From the NCBI GenBank assembly GCA_017744735.1, contig JAGIAR010000006.1, forward strand, positions 121,749 to 185,748: DNA of 64,000 bases, given 5' to 3'. The notes below the pieces were generated by a model, which saw nothing but the letters and a program-made list of their open reading frames with translations, had not been told where the DNA came from and searched no databases. The translations under genes were made by a program, and so were the position numbers. The stretch is from Novosphingobium sp. GTDB lineage: Bacteria; Pseudomonadota; Alphaproteobacteria; Sphingomonadales; Sphingomonadaceae. Positions 33,965 to 42,292 of this stretch are shown here, one piece after another (the first letter of the stretch is position 1; each line of letters starts with the position of its first letter).

Positions 33965-34822
33965 TCATTTGAGCGGCTTGCCATCGGGACCGAGCAGCAT
34001 CGGCTGGCCCGAAGCATCGGTCGGGTTGCGGTTGTTGTCCATGCAGATAGCCTCCACCAGGCTGGTGTCGCGCGTCCGCAGCATGGTCTGGGTGACAACC
34101 CACGGAGCCGTCATGATCCCGGGGTCGGTCATCGTAACCTGGACCTGGATTTCGTCGGGGCCGGTCTGCGTCCAGCGTTCTTCAACGTGCATCGCGCTGG
34201 TGAATTTGATGTGGGGCTCGATCTGGACCTTGTCCCCGCCACGCAGGCCGACGGTGTCGATCACCAGGGTCTTGCCTTCCCATTGGCCAATCGAATCCCC
34301 GTAGAAGCCGGGCTCGATATCGTCGGGCGAAGGATGGTCGCGACCGTCCATATAGACGATCCGGTATTCGCGGTTGTCGTACAGAAACATGGCCCGATTG
34401 TCGGAGAACTGGATCTCGAACGACGCCGGATAGGCAAGCAGATAGGGCACGCCCGCCGGCATGCAGTTGGCGGTCGGGTTGTAGCGTGTCTTGCCTTCGG
34501 AGAGTTCCTTGCGGATCGTCTCGCGCAGCTGCCGGGCTTCGGGATTGAGCGGAGGCGGATTGCGTTCGGGCACCGAAGGATCGAGATATTCCTCTTCCGA
34601 CAGGAACCCGCTGAAGCCGAGCCGGATCACCATCCAGGTGCCGTTCATGCTCCAGTCCTTCTCCAGCGCGCGCTGCTCTTCGGTCAGCGGCGGCGGAGCA
34701 GCAGGAGTGGTCTGGGCGATGGCGGCGACACTGAGAAGAGGTGTCGCGAACAATGCCAGGCCGACCACCGCGGCCCGGCCTCGAAACGCGATCCACCCCT
34801 TGCTGAACTTTCGCGAACGCAT
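33965..34822 (-). CDS. Conserved periplasmic protein of unknown function
   Basis: A 285-residue exported protein (signal peptide about 1-36, ending AIAQ-TT). Conserved-looking blocks are NPTANCMPAGVPYLLAYPAS near 118, FEIQFSDNRAMFLYDNREYR, HPSPDDIEPGFYGDSIGQWE near 169, and LVIDTVGL. I recognise this pattern from sphingomonad and related genomes, where such proteins sit beside aromatic or steroid genes, but no function is known to me. It lies between the TBDR and the sodium symporter and is probably co-transcribed with both. Confidence 0.7.
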   Translation of the reverse strand: MRSRKFSKGWIAFRGRAAVVGLALFATPLLSVAAIAQTTPAAPPPLTEEQRALEKDWSMNGTWMVIRLGFSGFLSEEEYLDPSVPERNPPPLNPEARQLRETIRKELSEGKTRYNPTANCMPAGVPYLLAYPASFEIQFSDNRAMFLYDNREYRIVYMDGRDHPSPDDIEPGFYGDSIGQWEGKTLVIDTVGLRGGDKVQIEPHIKFTSAMHVEERWTQTGPDEIQVQVTMTDPGIMTAPWVVTQTMLRTRDTSLVEAICMDNNRNPTDASGQPMLLGPDGKPLK

Positions 34823-34901
34823 CGATGCCTCCTTGTCGGCTGCCATTCGAGGGAATACGCCGGCCGCGAGGAAATCCCTCACGGCCGACGCGATTTCCCG
34901 A

Positions 34902-37184
34902 TCAGAAGCCGGTCGAGAGCTTCACGCCGAACGTCCGCGGGCGGATCGTGGTGATCGAGGCTTCGCCATCCGGCACCGCACCGGTCAACGGAACCACGCC
35001 GATCTGCGCAGCGACATCGGTGAGGTTCTTGACGAACACGCTGATATCCCACTCGCCGTGCCGTACGCCCACAGAGGCATCCGCGCGGAAGTAGGCTTCC
35101 ATCGGAATGTAGAGCCCGTTCTCGTTGAAGTCGGTGTACGCGCGACCGCGATAGTTGAACGAGGTCTGGGCGTAGACCGTGCTGCTGCCGACCGGCATTT
35201 CATAACCGAGCTGGCCCGTGAAGCTCCACTTGGGCACCAGCGGAATATGATCGCCCTTGTGTCCCGCGGCAGGGTCCGTATCGGCCAGCGGCTGATCCTC
35301 GGTCAGCTTCGATTCCGTGTAGGTGAAGCCGCCTCCGACGGTAAGCCCCGGGACCGGCCTGGCAGAGAAGGACAGTTCGAAGCCCTTCACGTCGCTGGTT
35401 CCGGCGTTGGCGATATAGGAAGTGATGCCGGACTTGGTCACCTGCGAGACCTGCTGGCCGCTCCAGTCGATGTAATATGCGGCGGTGTCGATCGTCAGCT
35501 TGCGATCGAACAGCGCGAACTTCGCACCGACTTCGTAGTTCCACAAAGTGTCGGAATCGTAGCCCACCGGCACCGTCGGATCGAGTTGTCGCGAACTCAG
35601 AGAGTTGATCCCGCCAAGGCGGAAACCCGAAGCCGCGCGGGCGTAAAACGACACCTCGTCGGTAGGACGCCAGCCGAGCGAGAAATTGAAGCTCGTGTTA
35701 TGCTGGGTCGATTTGTCGTCGAGTGTGGTAACCGGCCCGTCCTGGACGGGGCTGTCGGGGAGACGCAAGCTCTGGTTGGAATATTCCTGCCAGTCGAGCT
35801 TGCCAGTATAGTACCGGATGCCGGCGGTGAACGTCAGCTTTTCGGTGATATCGTAGTCGGCCTGCCCGAACGCCGCATATTGATCGACGTCATGCTGCAG
35901 CGCCCTCGAAAACAGCAAGTCGCTCTGCAAGCCCTTCGCGGAGCAATCCTCGTAGAGAGTGCAAGGAAGATTTCCGTCGGCAGCGGCGAGACCGATCACG
36001 TTTTGCGAAAGATCCCGATCCCGCTCGTAGAACAGGCCTGCGACCACCTGGAACGGCCCGGAGAACGCGGAAGCGAACCGCAATTCGTTGCTCCAGATCG
36101 AACGATCCTGCCCTTCGTTGATCTGGTAACCGCCCGGCAGATCGAACAGCTTGGTGATATAGGTGGTGTCGGACCGGTACAGCAGCTCCTTCTTGTAGTA
36201 GGAGCTCGTTGCGGTGATCGTGCCGAAATCGAGCTTATATTCGCCGACGAAACTGGCGAGGTGATCGGTTTCGTCCCACCCGCCCAGCGTCGGCGTGCCG
36301 ATGATGTAGGGGCCGTCCGTCCGCATGTAGTAGTCGACGTCATCGACCACCAGCTTCTGCGTGAGCCCGGTGAAAGTCAGCGTGAGATTGTCGGTGGCGT
36401 CCCAGCGCAGGATCGCGCGCGCGCCTTTGACGTGCTGGTCATTGGTGTTGTTCTCGGCCTTCGGGCTGGTGTCCGCGTCCCGGTCGAGATAGCCGCCGCC
36501 ATCGACATCCCACGCAGTGATGCGCAGGCCCAGCTTGTCTTTCACGATCGGCAGGTTTGCGACGCCGTAGGTCTCGTACAGAGCGTTCGTGCCCGCTCCG
36601 CCTTCGGCGGAACCGGAGATCTTGAAGGAGTAGTCATCGAGATCCGGCTTGTTCGCGACCACGCGAACGCTGCCCGCCATCGAACCCGAACCGAACAAGG
36701 TTCCCTGGGGGCCCTTCAGCACCTCGACCCGCTCGACGTCATAGAACGGCAGGCTGCTCTGTCGGCCGCCCGATCCGTTGAAGTCGCTGCCGGTAACGAC
36801 CGCCTCGTCCATGTAGACCGAAACCAGCGAAGCGCCGGCCGACTGGATCCCGCGGATGATGATCTGGTTGTCGCCCGCGCCCTTGCTCTGAATCTGCAGG
36901 CCCGGATCGATGTTGCCGAGACGGGTCAGGTCGATCGCGTTGGTCTTTTCCAGCGCGTCGCCGTCGAGCGCGGCAACCGCCAGCGGCACATCCTGCACCG
37001 AGACGGCCCGCTTGGTAGCCGTGACGAGAATTTCGTTGTCGGTCGCATCGGCCGCGTCGGGCTTCGCCACGTCTTCCGCGTGGGCCATGACCGGCCAGGA
37101 TGCGGCAATAACAAGCGCAGCCTTGATCACGCCCTTCTTAGAAAAGGGACCAACCAACTTGCCATTTTTATTAGTAATTACCAT
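34902..37184 (-). CDS. TonB-dependent receptor
   Basis: A complete receptor of 760 residues. The start at 37184 (MVITNKNGKL) was chosen over the ATG 15 bases upstream because GGAG is spaced 6 bases before it. A signal peptide ends at AHA-ED near 37; the TonB box region is EILVTATKRAVSVQDVPLAV, the plug has VERVEVLKGPQGTLFGSGSM, and the barrel ends in FGVKLSTGF. It heads the import set with the periplasmic protein, sodium symporter and AraC regulator. The ligand may be an aromatic compound or amino-acid derivative; the sequence does not say. Confidence 0.93.
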   Translation of the reverse strand: MVITNKNGKLVGPFSKKGVIKAALVIAASWPVMAHAEDVAKPDAADATDNEILVTATKRAVSVQDVPLAVAALDGDALEKTNAIDLTRLGNIDPGLQIQSKGAGDNQIIIRGIQSAGASLVSVYMDEAVVTGSDFNGSGGRQSSLPFYDVERVEVLKGPQGTLFGSGSMAGSVRVVANKPDLDDYSFKISGSAEGGAGTNALYETYGVANLPIVKDKLGLRITAWDVDGGGYLDRDADTSPKAENNTNDQHVKGARAILRWDATDNLTLTFTGLTQKLVVDDVDYYMRTDGPYIIGTPTLGGWDETDHLASFVGEYKLDFGTITATSSYYKKELLYRSDTTYITKLFDLPGGYQINEGQDRSIWSNELRFASAFSGPFQVVAGLFYERDRDLSQNVIGLAAADGNLPCTLYEDCSAKGLQSDLLFSRALQHDVDQYAAFGQADYDITEKLTFTAGIRYYTGKLDWQEYSNQSLRLPDSPVQDGPVTTLDDKSTQHNTSFNFSLGWRPTDEVSFYARAASGFRLGGINSLSSRQLDPTVPVGYDSDTLWNYEVGAKFALFDRKLTIDTAAYYIDWSGQQVSQVTKSGITSYIANAGTSDVKGFELSFSARPVPGLTVGGGFTYTESKLTEDQPLADTDPAAGHKGDHIPLVPKWSFTGQLGYEMPVGSSTVYAQTSFNYRGRAYTDFNENGLYIPMEAYFRADASVGVRHGEWDISVFVKNLTDVAAQIGVVPLTGAVPDGEASITTIRPRTFGVKLSTGF

Positions 37185-37454
37185 GAACTTCTCCAACATC
37201 TTGTCTTCAAGATGAAATCCTCGAATGATCTTTCATGGTTCCTCCGGGGGGATTTTCTCCCCTTCTTAATGTTGCACTTATTTGACCCTCGCTACCTTAT
37301 GCCCCTGCGCTTCCACGTCAAACCGCCCCGCAGCACCAACCGGTAGATGTTTTTTCGAATCCGGAAATCCATCGCCCGCATCGGGCATCGCACACTGGAG
37401 ATGAACGGTTCCGCCCGATATTCCGGGCCTGCAACGGCCGGAAAAGGAGACAAG

Positions 37455-38033
37455 GTGAGCCAGCGGCGAATGATTGTAGCGATCAGCGGCGCGTCCGGAG
37501 CGATTTACGGAATTCGGCTCCTGGAGGCCCTGCGGACCGTCGGAGTGGAAACGCATCTGATCGTTTCCGATGCAGCCGGCCGCACGATCCACGAGGAGAC
37601 CGGGTTGACCGTGTCAGCCGTGCGCGCGCTGGCCGACGTCTGCTACTCCAATCAGGATATCGGCGCCGCGATCGCCAGCGGATCGTTTCGAACCGACGGA
37701 ATGATCGTCGCGCCCTGCTCGATCAAGTCGGCCTCCGAGATCGCCTGCGGCATCACGTCGTCGCTCCTTTCCCGCGCGGCCGACGTAATCCTCAAGGAGC
37801 GGCGCAGACTGGTGCTGATGCTCCGCGAGACGCCGTTGCATCTCGGCCATTTGCGCACGCTTACGCAGCTTGCTGAAATGGGCGCGATCGTCGCCCCGCC
37901 AGTGCCTGCGTTTTACATGAAGCCCGAGACGCTCAGCGATGTCGTCAATCACAGCGTCGGCAGGGTTCTGGACCTTTTCGATATCGAGGCCGGGCTGGTC
38001 AGCCGGTGGCAGCAGGGCCGCCCGGATGCCTGA
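37455..38033 (+). CDS. ubiX: Flavin prenyltransferase UbiX
   Basis: A 192-residue flavoprotein that prenylates FMN to make the prenyl-FMN cofactor of UbiD decarboxylases. Family motifs are VAISGASGAIYGIRLLEAL at residues 8-26, MIVAPCSIKSASEIACGI near 82-100, and LMLRETPLHLGHLRTL near 119. The GTG start at 37455 is preceded by GGAG at a good distance. It overlaps the next gene by 8 bases. Its UbiD partner is probably the minus-strand gene at 42293-43609. Confidence 0.93.
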   Translation: MSQRRMIVAISGASGAIYGIRLLEALRTVGVETHLIVSDAAGRTIHEETGLTVSAVRALADVCYSNQDIGAAIASGSFRTDGMIVAPCSIKSASEIACGITSSLLSRAADVILKERRRLVLMLRETPLHLGHLRTLTQLAEMGAIVAPPVPAFYMKPETLSDVVNHSVGRVLDLFDIEAGLVSRWQQGRPDA

Positions 38034-38502
38034 GGCCGACAGCCGCGACCTGTGGGATTTTGCGCTGGAGTTCTATCGGCGCGAGGGCGTCCAAAGCGCC
38101 TGTCTGCACCTGCAGGACGATGCCGATGCAGACGTGCCGCTGCTGATCTTCCTGTGTTTCGCGGCAACGCGCGGCCAGAGCTTTTCGGTCGAAGAGCTTT
38201 TGTGGATCGAGAGCCAAAACGCGCCGTGGCGGCGCGGCGTGATCGACAATCTGAGACTTGCCCGCCGCGCGCTAAGGGTTCGGGCCGATGCCGATGCACT
38301 CAGGCTGCGCGCAGCGGTCAAGCAAGCCGAGTTGGAGGCGGAGCGGCTTCAGCTAGTCCGGTTCGCAGCCTATCTCGAACCGGACGAAAGCTCGCAGAAG
38401 GGTCCCGGCGACCATGCAGCCGCCAGCATGGACGCCTACTCCGCGCTGATGCCCGCGGCGGACTGCGGGCATCTCGCGCATCTCGTTGCAAGCCTTGGCT
38501 GA
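38026..38502 (+). CDS. TIGR02444-like conserved protein
   Basis: A 158-residue protein starting MPEADSRDLWDFALEFYRRE, followed by LLIFLCFAATRGQSFSVEEL near 40. This matches my memory of the TIGR02444 family of proteobacterial proteins of unknown function. The start overlaps the ubiX stop, so the two are translated together, which hints at a link to prenyl-FMN or UbiD maturation. The middle third is Arg/Ala-rich and likely helical. Confidence 0.65.
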   Translation: MPEADSRDLWDFALEFYRREGVQSACLHLQDDADADVPLLIFLCFAATRGQSFSVEELLWIESQNAPWRRGVIDNLRLARRALRVRADADALRLRAAVKQAELEAERLQLVRFAAYLEPDESSQKGPGDHAAASMDAYSALMPAADCGHLAHLVASLG

Positions 38503-38505
38503 GGT

Positions 38506-38883
38506 TCAGCCGTTGATCACGGTTCCGTCGGCCTTTCGCACCGAAACAATCGCACCGCCGGGCGCGCCACTGCGCAGCGGGTGAAGTTCCACTTCGAGCT
38601 GTTCCCCCGGCGTAAAGATCGAGCGCTTCCAGCCCTGGCGGGTGAGAATGTTCGGCGCGCCGGCCTCGATGCTCCAGTTGGTCGTGGCTCCCTTGGGATC
38701 CTTGACGAGGATTTCGAGGAAGACGTGCGGATTGGTCCACTGGAACTCGCGCAGCGTCCCCCTGATCTTGATGTTCTTCTTCATGTCGAACATCGCGAAG
38801 GAATGGTGCGCCAGCGCGGGCTGGGCCAGCGAAACGATAGCGCCTGCGGCCAGCGCCGAACCGATGAGAAATTTGCGCAACAT
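38506..38883 (-). CDS. DUF6152-family exported protein
   Basis: A 125-residue protein with a Sec signal (residues 1-25, ending ALA-HH) and the family-like stretch HHSFAMFDMKKNIKIRGTLR followed by FQWTNPHVFLEI. Such small periplasmic proteins occur in sphingomonad catabolic regions; their function is not known. It is convergent with the TIGR02444-like gene (3 bases apart) and divergent from the ECF sigma operon 188 bases away. Confidence 0.75.
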   Translation of the reverse strand: MLRKFLIGSALAAGAIVSLAQPALAHHSFAMFDMKKNIKIRGTLREFQWTNPHVFLEILVKDPKGATTNWSIEAGAPNILTRQGWKRSIFTPGEQLEVELHPLRSGAPGGAIVSVRKADGTVING

Positions 38884-39071
38884 GCTGTCGTGCTCCCGAT
38901 GCAAAAGCGATCCCGGCACCACTGCGCTGCCGTTGCTGGCTATACGCAAGACGGGCTGCGATCCCTCATTCGCTGGCAGCATTTTTCGGGCGTGAGGGTT
39001 TTGGCGGGAGGCTGCGTATAGGTCCGCGCCCCCAGCGATGGTAAGGGCCCTACAAAAGCGGGAAGAGACAC

Positions 39072-39323
39072 ATGACCAGTTTCGACGAGCAGGAGGCATT
39101 CGATCGCGATACCGAGCAAAGGCTCGCGCGGCTCGAGCACGATGTCTGGCAGGGCGTCGCCGCGCGCGATCGGCGTACGCGCCGACTGAGCGCGACCTGT
39201 GGCGCGCTGGCCTTCGTCGCGATCTTTGCCGGCAGCTACGGCGTCGGTTCGCTTCAGGCCGAACGGGCGCTGCAGCATCTGTCGATGACCGGCGAGCTTT
39301 CCGAAAGCGGCGATTTCGGATGA
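39072..39323 (+). CDS. Small single-helix membrane protein in ECF operon
   Basis: An 83-residue protein. A charged N-terminus (TSFDEQEAFDRDTEQRLARL) is followed by one helix (about 43-62, LSATCGALAFVAIFAGSYGV). Its stop overlaps the start of the next gene (ATGA). The layout of a cytoplasmic tail plus one helix is compatible with an anti-sigma role, but no anti-sigma motif is seen. It is the first gene of a three-gene overlapping operon ending in an ECF sigma factor. Confidence 0.7.
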   Translation: MTSFDEQEAFDRDTEQRLARLEHDVWQGVAARDRRTRRLSATCGALAFVAIFAGSYGVGSLQAERALQHLSMTGELSESGDFG

Positions 39324-39784
39324 ACCGGCTTGCCGGGAACCTGGCCATCGTCGCCGGAGCGATCGCGCTGGGCCTGATCGCGGGGTTCGGCGGAGCCTGG
39401 GCAGGCCTGTCGCAGGCGCGCGCGCCCGAGCCGTTCCCGCAGACCGTGAGCGCCCTGCTCGACGACGCCAGCGTCGGCCTCACCATCGAACAGCACGCCA
39501 GGATCGACGCTTTGCGCCAGAGCTACGAGGCCGAGCGCAAGGCGAGCGGAGCGCGGCTGCAGACCGCGCTGGTCGCGTTGTCGCAGGCAGTGGTACAAAA
39601 GGCGGACAAGCCAGCGCAGGTCGAGGCGGCTGCCGCGCTGGTCGACGGCATCGTCCACGAGCGCCGGATGGCCTCGATCGCCTTCATCTCCAACGCGCGT
39701 GCACTTTTGACCGGGCCACAGCGGACTACGTTCGACACGTCCTTCCTGCGCGTCGTCGCGAACGATCCCTCCTATTCGCAGTGA
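39320..39784 (+). CDS. Periplasmic heavy-metal-sensor-like protein (CnrX/CpxP-type)
   Basis: A 154-residue protein with an N-terminal helix or uncleaved signal (about 6-30) and a helical hairpin in the periplasm (LTIEQHARIDALRQSYEAER near 54-74, then HERRMASIAFISNARALLTG). This fits the periplasmic heavy-metal sensor group (CnrX, CpxP-like). Overlaps on both sides tie it to the small membrane protein and the sigma factor. It probably senses an envelope signal and transmits it to the sigma factor. Confidence 0.75.
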   Translation: MNRLAGNLAIVAGAIALGLIAGFGGAWAGLSQARAPEPFPQTVSALLDDASVGLTIEQHARIDALRQSYEAERKASGARLQTALVALSQAVVQKADKPAQVEAAAALVDGIVHERRMASIAFISNARALLTGPQRTTFDTSFLRVVANDPSYSQ

Positions 39785-40362
39785 CCGATGACGACGATCG
39801 CCTTCTCGCCGCTCTGGCACAGAAGGGCGATCATGCCGCCTTCACCGCGCTGATCGGCCGTCACAAGCACTGGCTGCTGCGTTCGGTAAGGCGTTACGTG
39901 CGCGACGAGGACGATGCGCTCGACATTCTCCAGGACAGCTTCATCGCGGCCTGGTTCGCGATCGGCAGCTACGACCTCCAGCGACCGTTCGGGATCTGGT
40001 TGCGACGGATCGCGTTGAACAAATGCCGGGACCACGGGCGGCGCAACATCGTCTACCGGGCTGCGGTCGGATCCTTCACCCTGCTCAGCCAGATTACCGG
40101 CGCGACTTCACAGAAGCCGGTCTCGGCCCTCGAACGCGACCTGACCGCCGCCTCGCTCGACCGGGCGATTGCGGAGCTTCCGGAATCGCTGCGCTATCCA
40201 CTGATCCTGACCGCGATCGAAGGCCTTTCGCACAAGGAAGCCGCGGAGGTGCTCAAGCTCACCCCGAAGGCGATCGAGGTAAAGGTCTACCGCGCGAAGA
40301 AGCTGCTGGCGGAAAGCCTTTCGCCCGACCTGCTCGCGGATCTGGTCGAGCAGGAACACTAG
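39781..40362 (+). CDS. ECF-type RNA polymerase sigma factor
   Basis: A 193-residue sigma-70 family protein with regions 2 and 4 only. Region 2 is seen in RRYVRDEDDALDILQDSFIA near residues 38-58 and IWLRRIALNKCRDHGRR near 72; region 4 in YPLILTAIEGLSHKEAAEVL near 139 and LTPKAIEVKVYRAKKLL. The GTG start overlaps the upstream stop. It follows two membrane-linked proteins that likely hold it inactive until an envelope signal arrives. Its target promoters are not evident in this window. Confidence 0.9.
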   Translation: MTDDDDRLLAALAQKGDHAAFTALIGRHKHWLLRSVRRYVRDEDDALDILQDSFIAAWFAIGSYDLQRPFGIWLRRIALNKCRDHGRRNIVYRAAVGSFTLLSQITGATSQKPVSALERDLTAASLDRAIAELPESLRYPLILTAIEGLSHKEAAEVLKLTPKAIEVKVYRAKKLLAESLSPDLLADLVEQEH

Positions 40363-40371
40363 GCGCGATCG

Positions 40372-40782
40372 TCAGCCCGGCTTGCGCGCAACCACGACGA
40401 TTTCGCAAAAGCCATGCGGATTGGCGAGCCCCGCCGCTCCGAGCACCGACCACGCGGGATAAGGTGCGGCGCAGTACCCGTCCTTGACCCCGGCCATCTC
40501 GGCCAGCTGCGCGCCGATATCGAGATGGTGCGAGGTGATCGAAACCACGTCGTTCCAGTCGCAGCCGGCCAATGCGAGGATCTCGGCAATATAGGCGAAG
40601 GCGCGTTCGAAGCCCGCGGCATGGCCGGGCGCATCGCCTTGCTCGTGCGCGGCGATCACGCCGGTCAGATAGACCCAGCCGCCGATCTCGCGCGCCGAGG
40701 GGACGTGGAACTTCGCGTGCGCAGCGGCCATCTTCGCGTGCACATATTCGCGCCCGCGTTCGCGGAGCATAGTATCGGTCAT
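40372..40782 (-). CDS. RidA/YjgF-family protein
   Basis: A 136-residue protein of the RidA fold (GWVYLTGVIAAHEQGD near 35; the end HGFCEIVVVARK). RidA proteins hydrolyse reactive enamines or imines; some members deaminate 2-aminomuconate. It is the last gene of the minus-strand set after UbiD and the aldehyde dehydrogenase (25 bases after the latter). That order recalls the semialdehyde dehydrogenase plus deaminase pair of the 2-aminomuconate branch. The usual RidA carboxylate-binding Arg near the C-terminus is not obvious. Confidence 0.82.
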   Translation of the reverse strand: MTDTMLRERGREYVHAKMAAAHAKFHVPSAREIGGWVYLTGVIAAHEQGDAPGHAAGFERAFAYIAEILALAGCDWNDVVSITSHHLDIGAQLAEMAGVKDGYCAAPYPAWSVLGAAGLANPHGFCEIVVVARKPG

Positions 40783-40807
40783 GTCTCGAACCTTTCGTCG
40801 GGGCTGC

Positions 40808-42235
40808 TCAGCCGATTTCCTCCGCCAGTGCTTCGAGCCCCTTGATCTCGCCGTGATTGCGGATCAGCGCCTTCTTGCGAACGTAGCGCATCATCGTAGT
40901 GGCGCCGTAGCGCGATCCGCCCTGCCCCGAATAGCCGAACGCCATCTTCTCGCCGTCGAGCGTGATCGTGCGCGGCAGTTCGGTGTCGTTGATGCTGACG
41001 CCGCCGGCGTTGACCTGCGCCGCGGTCGCGGTGCCGGTCTTCATGTCGGGCGCGAACACCGCGGCGCTGAGGCCGAAGATCGTGTCGTTCGCCAGCGCCA
41101 CCGCTTCGTCGGCCGAGCTGGCCCGCATCACCGGGATCACCGGGCCGAAGGTCTCTTCGGTCATGATCCGCATATCGTGGGTCACGCCGGTCACGACCGT
41201 CGCTTCCATCCACAGGCCGCCGCCGAGATTCTTCACCTCGCCGCCGCACTCGATCGTCGCGCCCTTGGCGACCGCGTCGTCGAGCTGCTCCTTTACGATA
41301 TCGGCCTGGCTGCGGAAGATGAACGGCCCGATATGGCCCTTGTCCATCTCGGGATAGTTCAACTCAAGCGCAGCGCATTTCTCGACCAGCAGGCGCACCA
41401 GCTCGTCATGCACGGCATCTTCGACATAGATCCGCTCGATCGCGTAGCAGACCTGGCCGCTGTTGTAGATCGCGCTGCGGATGATCGCAGTCGCCGCCCG
41501 GTCGAGGTCCGAACCGGCCAGCACGATCGCCGGGTCCTTGCCGCCAAGCTCGAGGAAATAGGGGATCATCCGGGAAGCCGCCGCCGCGGCGATCTTGCGC
41601 CCGGTGGGGATCGAGCCGGTAAACACGATCAGGTCGACATTGGCGATCAGCGCCTGCCCCGTCTCGGGCCCGCCCTTGATCACCGAGATCACCCCGTCGA
41701 GCTCGGGCACGTCGGCGACGCTCTGCAGCAACGGATCGATGAAGCGCGGGGTCACCTCGCTCGGCTTCAGCACCACAGTGCAGCCCGCGAACAGCGCCGG
41801 CAGCGCATCGAAGAACGCCAGCACCAGCGGGAAATTCCACGGCGCGATCACGCCGACAACCGGATAGGGCACATATTGCTGTTCGAAATCGACGGTCGCG
41901 GTGTTGCTGGAGGTTTTCTCGACCTTGGCGAAAATTTCGGGCGCCTTGTCCATGTAGCCGTGGACCATGTGCTCGATCGCCCCGACCTCTTCGGCAGAGA
42001 TTTTGCGGCGGCCGGTGTCCTTCGCCAACGCATCGATGATCGCGCCCGAGCGCGCGTGCAGCGCTTCGACCCACTTCTTCATCACGTCGCTGCGATAGGC
42101 CAGCCCGTCCTCGCGCCACGCCTGCTGCGCCTTGCGCGCGCTGCGGCAAACCTGTTCGACGGCCTGCGGTGAATCCGGCTCGAAGGTGAATTCGACTTCT
42201 CCGGTCCGCGGGTCGCGAACTTCGATTGCTGACAT
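40808..42235 (-). CDS. Aldehyde dehydrogenase family protein
   Basis: A 475-residue NAD(P)-dependent enzyme. Seen are APWNFPLVLAFF near residue 132, the general-base Glu in FLELGGKDP near 227, the catalytic Cys in SGQVCYAIERIYV near 262, and EETFGPVIPVM near 364. It lies between ubiD and ridA in one operon, with a 57-base gap to ubiD. A semialdehyde made by ring cleavage or decarboxylation is the likely substrate, by context. The sequence alone does not fix specificity. Confidence 0.88.
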   Translation of the reverse strand: MSAIEVRDPRTGEVEFTFEPDSPQAVEQVCRSARKAQQAWREDGLAYRSDVMKKWVEALHARSGAIIDALAKDTGRRKISAEEVGAIEHMVHGYMDKAPEIFAKVEKTSSNTATVDFEQQYVPYPVVGVIAPWNFPLVLAFFDALPALFAGCTVVLKPSEVTPRFIDPLLQSVADVPELDGVISVIKGGPETGQALIANVDLIVFTGSIPTGRKIAAAAASRMIPYFLELGGKDPAIVLAGSDLDRAATAIIRSAIYNSGQVCYAIERIYVEDAVHDELVRLLVEKCAALELNYPEMDKGHIGPFIFRSQADIVKEQLDDAVAKGATIECGGEVKNLGGGLWMEATVVTGVTHDMRIMTEETFGPVIPVMRASSADEAVALANDTIFGLSAAVFAPDMKTGTATAAQVNAGGVSINDTELPRTITLDGEKMAFGYSGQGGSRYGATTMMRYVRKKALIRNHGEIKGLEALAEEIG

Positions 42236-42292
42236 TGGTATGCTCCTGTTTACGCAGCGAAACGGCGGCCGGCCCGGCGGGCCGGCGGCGCC

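Noticed and set aside
34491..37346. A 951-codon plus-strand frame opposite the third receptor and the periplasmic protein
   Set aside because: It spans two real minus-strand genes and the gap between them, with no recognisable motif; a codon-bias shadow.
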